Assembly: GCA_033296885.1 (NCBI GenBank) | Contig: MU864051.1 | Span: 1-50,088 of the forward strand | Length of the DNA stretch: 50,088 nucleotides | Direction: 5' to 3' | Source of the DNA: Triangularia verruculosa | Taxonomy: Eukaryota; Ascomycota; Sordariomycetes; Sordariales; Podosporaceae | Part shown: positions 11,495 to 21,183 of the stretch, in pieces | Position numbering within the stretch: position 1 is the first letter of the stretch | Layout of the letters: the number at the start of each line of letters is the position of its first letter | Program-made: the position numbers and the translations under genes | The notes under the pieces: generated by a model | Databases searched by the model: none | The model's input: only the letters and a program-made list of their open reading frames with translations | Told to the model about the DNA's origin: nothing

Positions 11495-14400
11495 ATGCTC
11501 CCCTCATTCATCGCCCAAGGGCGACCTCCTTCATCAGGCCCGTCCTCAAGTCGATCTGGGGAAGATGCAGATGTCGAGCTCGACGAGAGCTCGCGTTCTT
11601 CTACCTCGGAGGAGGTTCCCCCAGTCTCACGACAGACCAGAGGGCCCGTTCAGCGACCATCCCACCAACAACGTCCTGGGACCGTCGGTGCTTGGAATCA
11701 ATACAGCAACAGCCGCTTCAATCAACGCAGTTGGCGTCCGCAAAATGCAATGCGTCCGCAGCAGCCAGCGATAATTCCCTTGGAATGGTCACAGCGCAGA
11801 AGTGTCCTGTTGATTCTCACCGACATTCCCGAGATCGCGTCTCCTTGGGACTTGAAGCACTTCTTCTCCGATTATGGAAGCGTCGTCTTTGTCGAGCTCG
11901 ACGAGAACCCAAAGAAGCCCCGGACCGGCAAGGTGCGGTTCGAGCCACCTCCAACAGATACGAGCTTCATTCAGAACGGGAAGTGCAAAATCTTGGTGAA
12001 AGGCAAGCCGTACACGACAAGCGCCCATTTTCCCTCTCAGCCCCGTTACGGAGCCAACATAAATACAATCAAGTCACCTCTCGGAAACGTATGTGCAGAG
12101 AAGATGGAACTGCAACTCGAGAAATTCGTCTTTGGGCTTCTTACCGAGCCTACTGTTTACATGCCCAAGAGAGAGATCCCGTCTGCTTTTAGTCTCAGCC
12201 TCCGGGCTGACTTCAAGTGGAAGAAGCTCATCATCAGCTTCCCATTGAAGTTGGAAGAGAACTGGGAGGCATTCCGGATTGAGATCAAGTTTGGCGTTAT
12301 TCGGCACATCTACCGGTTGGATATCGCCCCAGAGCGCACCGTTTTGGTGCTAACGTTGGTTGACTCGCCGCTCTTCTCGAAGAAAAGGACAAACGAGGAT
12401 GGCACCGCATGGGCAGATCGATCAACGTGGGAGGAACACGAGATGTGGTGCCGGGTTGTGAATGTCATCGACAAGAGCGACAAGAAGAGCGATCAAAAGC
12501 CAGTATCTCTTGATGAAACCTCCACAACAATTGACTTTGGTCGATGGGCGACATACTGGATTGAGCTGAAATATGCCAACCTCGCCACATGGTCCGAAAT
12601 AGAAGATCACCTTCGAGACTGGAACATCAAAACGCGGACTGATGGCACTTTCACTCAGACACCAAACAGAGAGCCCGAGCTTTGGTCTATTCTCAGAGAA
12701 TCCGATGTGGTGGCCTCTGTACAGGCAGGCTCATGGGCACAAGATCTTGCTGCTCTCGAACCTGACACTACCATCTTTTTGCCATTTGATGTCAGGTATC
12801 AGCTCGAAGCTTGCATCTCTCAGGGAATTCTGTGCGAATACAACATCGGGCGTGACTTTCTTGAGAAACTGCTCGAGCTTTCGAACCCTGCAGGCCAGGA
12901 CACCCAGCGCGCACGCTTGGTTCTGGAATATGCAGCGGATATGGGAAAGAAGATCTGGAGCCCCATGGAGCTGCTAACCGACGTAGGAGCGTTGACGTAC
13001 TACCCGGCCACTCTTACGCTACCTCACTACTGTGCCTTGGTACGGAAAGTCACGGTTACGCCGACCAAAATTATATTCAGCACCCCCGCTGTCGAAACAA
13101 CTAACCGTGTAGTTCGGCATTACTGGAACTATCAAGACTACTTTATGCGCATTCAGTTCACGGACGAGAAGTTGGAGGGTAGAGTCAGAGGCAGCGAGGA
13201 TGACAGAGATGATGACATCTACGCACGCATCTACCGAATTCTGATTTGGGGAATTCGCATGGGGAAGTGGCACTGGAAGCTCCTGGCATTTGGGAACTCG
13301 CAAATCAGGGAAAACGGAGCTTTCATGTTTTGTCAGCCAGATGATCAACGGGAAAACATGGTGCTCAGCTGCGATGATATTCGCAGATGGATGGGCAACT
13401 TCAAACATATCAAAGTTGTCGCGAAGTATGCGGCACGGTTAGGACAATGTTTCTCCACCACCCGTGCCTTGAGAGGTGGCGTCTTGCCGCCAGTGGTTGG
13501 GATCGATGATATCAACACCGAGGATGGCGAGTATTGCTTTACTGACGGCGTGGGAAGAATTTCTCCTCTCCTGGCCAATCTGGTTGCCCAAGACTGGAAC
13601 CTTCTCCCACCACCGTCGGCATACCAGTTTCGCATGGGCGGCTGCAAAGGAGTACTAGTTGACTGGAAGTTAGCCAAAGGGATGGATGTCCACATCCGGC
13701 CGTCTCAGGAGAAGTTTTCAGCTGCATACAATGGCTTGGAGGTGATCAAGTGCTCGAGCTTCTCTAGTGCCTCCCTTAACCGACAGACCATCACAATTCT
13801 GTCGGCATTGGGCGTCCCGGACCACGTGTTTGTTGATCTAATGCGGGAGCAGTTATCCAAGTTTGACGCAGCCATGGCGGACGGGAAGAGCGCCGTCGAC
13901 ATGCTTACTTCCTCTGTGGACGAAAACATGACCTCGATAGCAATCGCACGCATGATCAAGGGCGGCTTCATGGAATCAAACGAGCCATTCGTCAAAACCA
14001 TTCTTCAGTTGTGGAGATCTTGGTCGCTCAAGACACTCAAAGAAAAGGCTAAAATCACGGTGGAAAAGGGCGCCTACCTTTTTGGATGTGTCGATGAAAC
14101 TGGGACACTGAGGGGTCACTCGAAAGCAACAGAGGATCAGCCGAAGATATCGCAAGACCAGCTCCCACAAATCTTTCTCCAGATTCCTGACCGTGACAGT
14201 GCCACGGGATACAAAGTCATCACCGGGCTTTGCATCGTTGGCCGTAACCCATCGTTGCACCCTGGAGATATTCGCGTGGTGGAGGCTGCGGATGTCCCAG
14301 TACTGAGACATCTTCGTGACGTCGTGGTGTTTCCTCTCAAGGGAGACAGGGATATCCCGAGCATGTGCTCTGGGGGCGATCTCGATGGGGATGAATTCTT

Positions 14401-16074
14401 CGTGATATGGGACGAGAGGCTTTTGCCGACAGAGTGGTCACACCCCCCTATGGATCACACACCTCAACCGCCTGTGATAAGTGACCCTAGGAAGTCAGTT
14501 GTAGAGAGCCTGAGCTCCTTCTTTGTGCTTTTCATGAAGAACGACAGACTGCCTTTCATCGCACATGCCCATCTAGCCACGGCGGATGCGGAGCCTCGGG
14601 GCGCAAAGAGCGGGAAGTGCCTGAAGCTTGCGGAGATGGTAGGTTCTGTCTGCTTTTGTTTCAGTATTGGCTACTTGCTAACTTTTGACAGCACTCGGTC
14701 GCTGTCGACTACGTCAAGACAGGAATTCCAGCACAATGGAACAGGAAGCTTAACCCTCGATCCTGGCCCCATTTCATGGAGAGACGAAAGGGTAATTATC
14801 ACTCTAAGACTGCGCTGGGACAACTCTACGATATGGTTCATACGGAAGATTTCGACACGACCAATAATTTCCAGTTCCCATTTGACCCGCGGGTCTTGAG
14901 CCGCTATATGCTCGATCAGGCAGTGCTGAAGACAGCGCGAAAGCTCAAGACCCAATACGACGTTGCAATGCGCAGAATCCTGGGAATGCTCGAGATTGGC
15001 ACCGAGTTCGAGGTCTGGACTGGTTTCGTCATGTCAAAGCCCCGAGTCGGCACCGACTACAAAGTCCAGGAGAAAGTTGGCAGAGAGGCGGCCGCACTCA
15101 GGGAGCACTTTCGGACCGAGTGTATCAGAGCAGCGGGGGATCGAGATTTTGAGAAATTAGGACCTTTCGTGGCGGCAATGTACCAGGTCACCTGCGAGGA
15201 AATTCGCATTGCTCTATACCAGGCCCGCCAACCGCATATCTTGCCAGACGGGACGACTGGTGTGAGGAGGCTCACGGCGCGTTCGATGCCCTTGGTTAGC
15301 TTTCCTTGGCTTTTTCCAGACGAGCTTTCGAGAATTGCCAATGGCAGGGAGAACGATCTGATTGACTTTAGGATGGGTGCAACACTCAGGATGCCCAGAA
15401 CCTATGAGGTTGTCAATCGCGAGCTCCCTATGGCGGATGAAAGACAGTATCTTGATCTTAAGGACATCGACTACCTTCGAACAAGTGATGGTCGAATCAT
15501 CCACCGTGGCGAGATTGTGCATTTCTTTCACCACGATGACGAACAAGAACCGGGTTTCCAGTCCGAGGTAGACGATAGAACGTCTGCGTCGGAGCAACCA
15601 TCGGAAGTTGAATTGATAGCTGGCTTCGAGACAATCGCTGTTGAATCACGACATCGGCAGTCATCGAGTTTGAGTGTGCAAAGGGATCTGCTGTCTGACG
15701 ATGATATGGGCACTGTGGTCCCTGGTGATATTTTGAGCACAAGCCCGCTTACTGTCAAGGACGCCGGGGAGAAAAATGAGGCGGCCAGCCTCATTTCTGT
15801 GAATGATGCGGCAAGTATGAAGGTAGAGAAGGACAAGATCGCCTCCTCATCAATTGTTGCACCTTCCCCTACGCCGAATATCATCACTGATATTCTGCCA
15901 AGACGAGGGCAGGGACTGGCACCAGGCCCCCCAACCCTTGGTGATTTCTTCCAATCGAGGAAGGAGGAGGAAGAGGAAGAGGACGAAGATGAGGATGAGG
16001 AAGTTGAGTACAAAGAGGTGGTGGTCATGCCAAAGAAGGAGACAGCGTTGGACAAGTTGTCGAGGTTCCTTTGA
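11495..16074 (+). CDS. RNA-dependent RNA polymerase (SAD-1/Rdp1-type)
   Basis: Copies single-stranded RNA into double-stranded RNA that Dicer cuts into small RNAs for gene silencing. Two exons, 11495-14638 and 14692-16074, split by a 53-bp intron with a GCTAAC branch site; product 1508 residues. The start is the first ATG of the frame. The N-terminal about 95 residues are Ser/Pro/Gln/Arg-rich and disordered, followed by an RRM-like fold (about 103-175). The RdRP catalytic region follows, with FTDGVGRIS and the metal-binding DLDGD at 962-966 (14378-14392) within CSGGDLDGDEFF, which defines cellular RdRPs of the QDE-1/SAD-1/Rdp1 family. The C-terminus has a TLGDFF motif and a long Glu/Asp run before a basic end. 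The RRM and length suggest the SAD-1/Rdp1 class rather than QDE-1, but I cannot build a tree. All key aspartates are present. Confidence 0.95.
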
Positions 16075-16603
16075 AAGCGCCTCGAAGGGACCGACTAGAG
16101 GGAAAGCAGTGGGATTTGGCTTTGCTTCATTGGACTTTTGTATCACTATGTAGCGTTGAGCGTATTGAGTTTTGTGTTTTCGTCCCGTAAACCTCTTATT
16201 GTGCATGTGTAAATGCTTCGAGGCGTGGTATCCTTGTGAGATGCAACGCCCCTGAATGCCAAGACTGCGGCATGTAAACACGAGACTGAAGTGATCACCA
16301 CAATATCGTCGGATCTTCTGTCGCGCGGGATCGGCCATCGTCCTAGATATGGTGCAGCAGTTGAGTCTGATGGTGAAACTGTGCAAACTGCCATGTTGCA
16401 GTGTGTTTTGCCTGCTGCTGGCAGTGTCAAGCCTACTGGATGACCACTTTGCGGCCTGTTGTCATGCGGCTGCGAATACCTGATATATATATCACACAAT
16501 CATGCGTCCACCTTTCAATGTTTTCATTTGCTCTTCTATAGTAGCGAACTTTACGTACCAGCAGTTCTGGACACCAGTCTCCACCATTCATATCAACATC
16601 ATC
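16075..16603. other. Intergenic region after the RdRP gene
   Basis: About 530 bp holding the 3' UTR of the polymerase gene and the upstream region of the gene beginning near 16604. ATATATAT at 16483-16492 is the only TATA-like run. Nothing else is recognised. Confidence 0.4.
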
Positions 16604-17578
16604 ATGCCCGCCGTTCACCACTCCTCCGCCGACAACATTGCCAACCCACCTCGTGATCAATACCGTCGCTCGGCCTCCCACCCAGAACCAACACATTACT
16701 TGGACCCCGGAGATAGACCCTCTCTACCGCCACCACCCGCCACCCGACGACCCAGCGACGCACAATGACGATCCGGATCCGGAACACCGGTACCCGCCCC
16801 CATCTTCTTCCACTTCTTCTACAATCACGGCTGCAATCGCGCCTTCTTCGACGCCCATAACCGCGACACCAACGCCAACAACACTATCCGCATCTATCAC
16901 AAAGCGCAGACTAGCCCACCGAACCCCCCGCTGGGGCTTGGGTTTGGAATCGGGGACGTGGAAGACAGCCAGCCCCGATCCCGACGGCGAGACCAGCTGC
17001 GACAAGAGCCCTTACTCTGGCTGCCCGAACTTTAACCCCCTCGACCTGGTGCCAACGGCAAAAGCAGACACCGGGAATGGCTTCATCTCTTCACCTGATG
17101 AGCCCCCTGCCGGTTCCGACACACTTCCTATCCCTACCCCTCCTCCACCACCAGCCATCAGCAGTATCAACCCCCCTCCCAACCCAACAGTCTACGTCCC
17201 TGTTTCCGCTCCATCGCCATCATCTCCCATCAACGCCCCCAACATCTTCAGTCTGCTCGTCATTCTGGGAATCTTCATGTTCGGAGGTATCCTCTGTGCG
17301 ATGGCAAGGAAGAATAGACAAAGAGGCACGCACCCTCCCCCTCGCCCTCACCACCCCATTCCGCTCCCCGAGCAAATGCCATCTCCTCACTCACCCTCCA
17401 CAGATCAAACCAAAGAAAGGTCACCAAAAGGTGTCCTCTCCGTCATCCGGGACTTCTTCCACACAAGCGCCGGGGTGCGGTATCTCGTCGACCGGCACCA
17501 TCACCGGAAACAGATGGGCGGAGGCAGTAGGATGTACATCCACCTGTTGGGTGGGTCATCGCTGAGGCGGTTTGGTGG

Positions 17579-17615
<37 letters not shown>

Positions 17616-17699
17616 CAATCGGATTTTGACTACCGGAGCTATAACTCTGCCAAGTTTCCTGACGATGAGGAGAGAAAGAAGGTGTTGTGTGGATGGTGA
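16604..17699 (+). CDS. Proline/serine-rich single-pass membrane protein, function unknown (start unresolved)
   Basis: The frame 16638-17699 is open for about 353 codons and clearly coding in composition, but it contains no ATG before its membrane segment. It has a long Pro/Ser/Thr-rich N-terminal part, a short Cys pair (SCDKSPYSGC), one hydrophobic helix (NIFSLLVILGIFMFGGIL) followed by basic residues, a tail with RSPKGVLSVIRDFF, a poly-serine run and DDEERKKVLCGW at the end. A likely ATG (16604, MPAVHHSSADN) lies in a different frame that stops at 16766-16768. A GTGATC...CCCAG intron at 16653-16755 would join the frames, but the donor is weak and no good branch site is visible. The layout (extracellular Pro-rich region, one helix, cytosolic tail) suggests a cell-surface protein. 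Family not recognised. Confidence 0.55.
17579..17613 (+). repeat. AGC trinucleotide microsatellite encoding poly-serine
   Basis: About eleven to twelve consecutive AGC units near the 3' end of the membrane-protein frame, ending in AGTAGT. They encode a run of twelve to thirteen serines, and repeat length is likely to vary between strains. Confidence 0.85.
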
Positions 17700-18220
17700 T
17701 GTTGGAGGGGTGGGGGGGCTGGAATCGGGATGTACGAAGTTGATTGTTGATTTCTGAGTAATGACATTCATTCAAAAGTAATATTGATAACATTCTTTCT
17801 TGCCTTGGACATGTGGAAGCGGAAATGTAAAAAGTCGAAAAGATAAAAAAGGTGGAGAAGGTGTGAGTGAAAATAATAAAAAAAAGAAAACGCAAAAGAG
17901 TTCAGCGCCCCAGCATTGAGTCGAACCCGTGGGTTGCTCAACCTGTAGTACGCTTACATCTCCCGGAGCAGCTGACGCAGGAGGATATGTAGGGCGTCCC
18001 CCTCATACCGCTGCGCCAGGTAGCCCCTCATCGAGGCGTCCCTCGGTGAAATCTGATCCCTTTCCCGACACTTATATCCCCACGGGGAAGGAGCACCCAC
18101 GTCCACGCCGATCTCACTCCAGAAGAATTCTGACCTTTTGCCTTCTAGTCTTGGCAACAAAATGCAAGTTATGCTTGTTTCCATTACTTATCAGGTAATA
18201 GTCAAGTACACCCGCTTGCT
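17700..18220. other. Intergenic region between convergent genes
   Basis: Holds the 3' ends of the membrane-protein gene (+) and the amidase (-), an A-rich stretch near 17845-17892, and a tRNA-like segment described separately. No protein gene is seen. Confidence 0.4.
17906..18022 (-). ncRNA. tRNA-like Pol III element or relic, identity unclear
   Basis: On the minus strand there is an A-box-like TGGCGCAGCGGTA, then about 80 nt later a B-box-like GGTTCGACTC, followed within about 20 nt by T runs that could end Pol III transcription. The ends do not fold into a standard acceptor stem, and the T stem is not paired beyond one base pair. TTGAG...CTCAA and AACCC...GGGTT form a nested hairpin around the B box instead. 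It may be a tRNA pseudogene, an interrupted tRNA that I cannot resolve, or chance. Confidence 0.25.
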
Positions 18221-19894
18221 TCAAAACACACCAATTGGGTACACGGCAGGAATGTTCTCTGTGTCAGGCTTGATGACCGGCACCGTCTCGTAGACTTTTG
18301 CCTCGACCGTCCCGTTTGCAAAAGGTGGCATCCTCCTCACAGGGAACCGCTCGGCAATGTGGTTGGCAATGTTCAACAACAGGCCCTCCGTATACGGCCG
18401 GCCAAGGATCTCCATCCCGATAGGGACTCCAATAGGCGCGTCTTCTGACGGCAGTGAGAAGCCAGCCGGGACGTGAACCACGGGCCGGCCAGTCAAAGCA
18501 GCCAGTATTCCGTTTCTCCCACTTTGTGATTGCGAGCCAATCTTCACGACGAGGTTCTTTTGCTGGGGGTAGATGAGCGCGTCGAGTTTGTTTCGGATAA
18601 ACGTTGCGTCGAGGGCTTGGGTGAGGTTCTGGATTTTGCGTAGAGAGTCGAGGTAGGTTGTGTTGGCAGTGGATGATACAAAGGAGGACCGGATCATGCC
18701 TGACTGGCTGGGAATGACGAGGAACTTGCCGCTGCCGTAGAGTTCGGCGAAGCTGTCTGGTCGAGGCGAGCCACCCAGCTGTGGCCGAGTGAGATAGGCA
18801 TCTAGAAGCTCACTGAATTCATAGATTTGCACATCAAGGGCCGCAAGTGTGGCGGTGTTGTAGATGGCTTCGGTGATGTTCACCACAGTAACACCAGCTT
18901 CTTTAAGCTTAGAGACCATCTCGGCCATGACATCGTTGACCGGTGTAGTCTCTGGAGATGCTGTGTGGTTCAGGAAGCCGTTGAGGAAGCCAAACCGCAA
19001 TCCCCTCAAACTACCTCCATACAGCGAACCCGAATAGTCCTTGTTCCTGACCTCCGGCGGAACCAGGGCTGTGACATTGTCATTCGGATCGAACCCCACA
19101 CTGGCCATAACAGTCAACGCGACAGCAAGGTCTTTTGGATTGCGGGCAATGGCGCCAACAGCATCCTGTGTGAAGCTGACCGGAATGACTCCAGCACGGG
19201 AAATAAGCCCCCTTGTAGGGCGAAAGCTAAACAGGGAACCTGCGCTTGCTGGGCTTCGTAAGGAGTTGACTGTGTCGGTTCCGGTACCAAATATTGCAAA
19301 GTTCGAGGCCACAGCTGCCCCTGTACCACCGCTGCTTCCTCCTGGTGTTCTGGTCTTGTCGTAGGGGTTCACCGTCTGGCCACCGAGAGACGAAACGGTG
19401 AGTCCTTCCAGAGCCATCTCGTGCAGGTTAGCTTTACCAAGAATGACAGCACCTGCATTCCTCAGGGCTGTGACGGTTGGAGCATCCTCAGCTGGTTTGT
19501 TGTGGGCAAGATCAAGGCACGCTCCTGTCGTGTTCGTGCCAACTGCATCGTAGTTATCTTTGAGAACCACCGGAATGCAGAACAGCGAACCCGTGACATT
19601 GCCAGAAGCGACTCGTTCGTCGAGTTTGTCAGCGATAGACAAGGCCTCTGGGTTCAACGAGATGATGGCGTTGACAGTTGGGTTGTACTCCTCAATGCGT
19701 GCAATGAATGCCGACACAATCTCCCTGCAGGTGGTGATCTGAGTAAACAAAGCATTGTGTACACTGTCAATACTAGCTTCTCTAACATCGAATGCGCCGT
19801 TGAGTGCCCACACCGGCGACTGAGAAAACCAAAGGAAGGCTGTGAGGGGCAGCAGAAGATTGCCCATGATTCGTAGGATGGAGTAAACTGCCAT
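18221..19894 (-). CDS. Secreted amidase (amidase-signature family)
   Basis: Hydrolyses amide bonds with a Ser-cisSer-Lys triad; the substrate cannot be told. Single exon, 557 residues. An N-terminal hydrophobic signal (about residues 11-30, ending SPVWA) points to secretion, and there are many N-glycosylation sequons (for example NVTG, NHTA, NTTY). The amidase-signature core is complete: Lys112 in VVLKDNYD, the GGSSGG loop with the cis-serine near 187, and the nucleophile region GTGTDTVNSLRSPAS with Ser near 211. The usual TGGS is TVNS here, a change next to the nucleophile. Length fits fungal glutamyl-tRNA amidotransferase A-like amidases, but the signal peptide and solitary context argue against a tRNA role. 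An alternative start is the in-frame Met at residue 10. Confidence 0.9.
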   Translation of the reverse strand: MAVYSILRIMGNLLLPLTAFLWFSQSPVWALNGAFDVREASIDSVHNALFTQITTCREIVSAFIARIEEYNPTVNAIISLNPEALSIADKLDERVASGNVTGSLFCIPVVLKDNYDAVGTNTTGACLDLAHNKPAEDAPTVTALRNAGAVILGKANLHEMALEGLTVSSLGGQTVNPYDKTRTPGGSSGGTGAAVASNFAIFGTGTDTVNSLRSPASAGSLFSFRPTRGLISRAGVIPVSFTQDAVGAIARNPKDLAVALTVMASVGFDPNDNVTALVPPEVRNKDYSGSLYGGSLRGLRFGFLNGFLNHTASPETTPVNDVMAEMVSKLKEAGVTVVNITEAIYNTATLAALDVQIYEFSELLDAYLTRPQLGGSPRPDSFAELYGSGKFLVIPSQSGMIRSSFVSSTANTTYLDSLRKIQNLTQALDATFIRNKLDALIYPQQKNLVVKIGSQSQSGRNGILAALTGRPVVHVPAGFSLPSEDAPIGVPIGMEILGRPYTEGLLLNIANHIAERFPVRRMPPFANGTVEAKVYETVPVIKPDTENIPAVYPIGVF

Positions 19895-20541
19895 CAGATG
19901 TGTGAGATGCTGTGCTCATTCTCTGAAGTCTACCCAAAGAACACCACCAACCTTTATGCCCAAACCACCACTTCTCACTTGGCAATACTCGCGTTCCTTG
20001 CATGCGGTGGCTGCCGAGGTGTGTAAGCGCCCCGCAGGATACCGCGATCACTCAAGAATTGGAATAAGATGTGATCCCGAGAATGAACAATGATAGTGAT
20101 ACGCTCCGCTGAGGGGGCCGAGTCTGGCCGGCGTATTCACCAAAATCCAGCCTTGATGAGTGGATCACCCTTCCTGGTCCATCTCAGGTGTCAGCAAAAG
20201 AGGAGCTGAGGCGTTGAACGAGGGAGCTCGTAAAGTCCGGCCATGTTATCATGGATCTAAAGAACGGGCCAAACAAATATGTGACAGAGATACGAGTCTC
20301 GTCGGTAGAGATCTCACATCACCGGGCATTCACATTCGGTGTTTCTTCCCAATCAAGCTAGTAAAGGTAGTGGGAATATGCCACATCAAGTGGCTCGTTT
20401 TTGACGTTCCGGTGAGACAGCGTCATTATGTAAGCTTGGCGGGCTCACGTGAGTACCCTTTTGCTCAACATCTAACAAACCTTTACAGAAGTGCAGCCGC
20501 AGGGACAGACAAAAAACCACAAAGATTTTGTATCAAAAGGT
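19895..20541. other. Intergenic region upstream of the amidase
   Basis: About 650 bp that should hold the minus-strand amidase promoter and the downstream flank of the tRNA gene. Short open frames show no family resemblance. Confidence 0.4.
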
Positions 20542-20550
20542 AAAAAAAAA
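20542..20550 (-). terminator. Pol III terminator of the tRNA-Arg gene
   Basis: A run of nine T on the minus strand starts 11 nt after the discriminator base of the tRNA. This is the standard RNA polymerase III stop signal and supports the orientation and 3' end chosen for the tRNA. Confidence 0.8.
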
Positions 20551-20560
20551 TAGTGAAGAA

Positions 20561-20688
20561 CACCCCCGACGGGACTCGAACCTAAATCTCAAATGTTAGC
20601 ATATTGGGTCCGTAACTGGGATTGAACCCAGGCTTACCCGCAATCTTCAGCTTAGGAGGCTGACGAGTTACCATTTCTCTACGAGGGC
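20561..20688 (-). tRNA. tRNA-Arg (CCT) interrupted by a 56-nt insert in the T stem
   Basis: Removing 20582-20637 leaves a 72-nt cloverleaf. The acceptor GCCCTCG (20682-20688) pairs with CGGGGGT (20562-20568) with two G-T pairs, discriminator G at 20561. The D stem is GAG/CTC with the A-box TAGAGAAATGG. The anticodon stem is TCAGC/GCTGA with loop CTCCTAA (anticodon CCT at 20654-20656). The variable loop is short, and the T stem GCGGG/CCCGT has loop TTCGAGT. Without removal, the 5' acceptor strand has no partner next to the nearest T arm. The exons are 51 and 21 nt. A nine-T terminator follows. The anticodon arm and variable region resemble yeast tRNA-Arg(CCU) from memory. Fungal tRNA introns normally sit one base 3' of the anticodon, so this position is abnormal. 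Confidence 0.85.
20582..20637 (-). other. Intron-like insert within the tRNA-Arg T stem
   Basis: 56 nt starting GTAAGC, with GCTAAC 17 nt before the end and ending TTTAG. These are donor, branch-site and acceptor signals of the spliceosomal introns in neighbouring protein genes, and the length matches (52-68 bp). It contains a complete T-arm-like hairpin CTGGG-TTCAATC-CCAG whose GGTTCAATCC fits the Pol III B-box. It splits the T stem between Sprinzl positions 52 and 53, or 53 and 54 given the repeated G. It may be a true intron, or a fragment of another tRNA 3' half inserted by recombination. Confidence 0.65.
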
Positions 20689-21183
20689 TGCAAGCAGACC
20701 GCTTGACCATGAGAAGGTCAAACAAGTGGTTCTCTTTCTTTGTTGGCTGTTGGCAGCTGGAGTTGGAGCTTATGACTACCCGTGTAACGCAACGTGGCTG
20801 CCAGAGCATGTCGGGTGGGAAGGCGTGGTTGGAAGGGACAGGTGGATGGAAAGATGTGGAGTGGCGGTGAACGCCATGAAACCTAGCTATAAATATGGAT
20901 ATTGGGGCGTCGTGGGGCGTCCTCGTGGTTGGACATCTGTGTTGGTGAGGAGATAGGGGCGCGCATGGCAGAAGTTAATTGTCCCTACACGAGGAGAGAA
21001 GATCAGGAGGCCAGCTGTTCTCGAGTACAACACCGCCCCTTGTCAAGATTGAAACCCTTTATATTCCTTTTTGGTGCATCACCATGGTCCAAATATCGTA
21101 CAAGATGTCTCCTGGTAGCATGTACAATGGAAATAAGACCAAGAAATCTCTCGTTCCTCCTCTATACTGCCATTTTTGACCGT
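20689..21183. other. Intergenic region between the tRNA gene and the MFS gene
   Basis: About 500 bp with the upstream flank of the minus-strand tRNA and the likely 3' UTR of the minus-strand transporter. No gene is supported. Confidence 0.4.
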
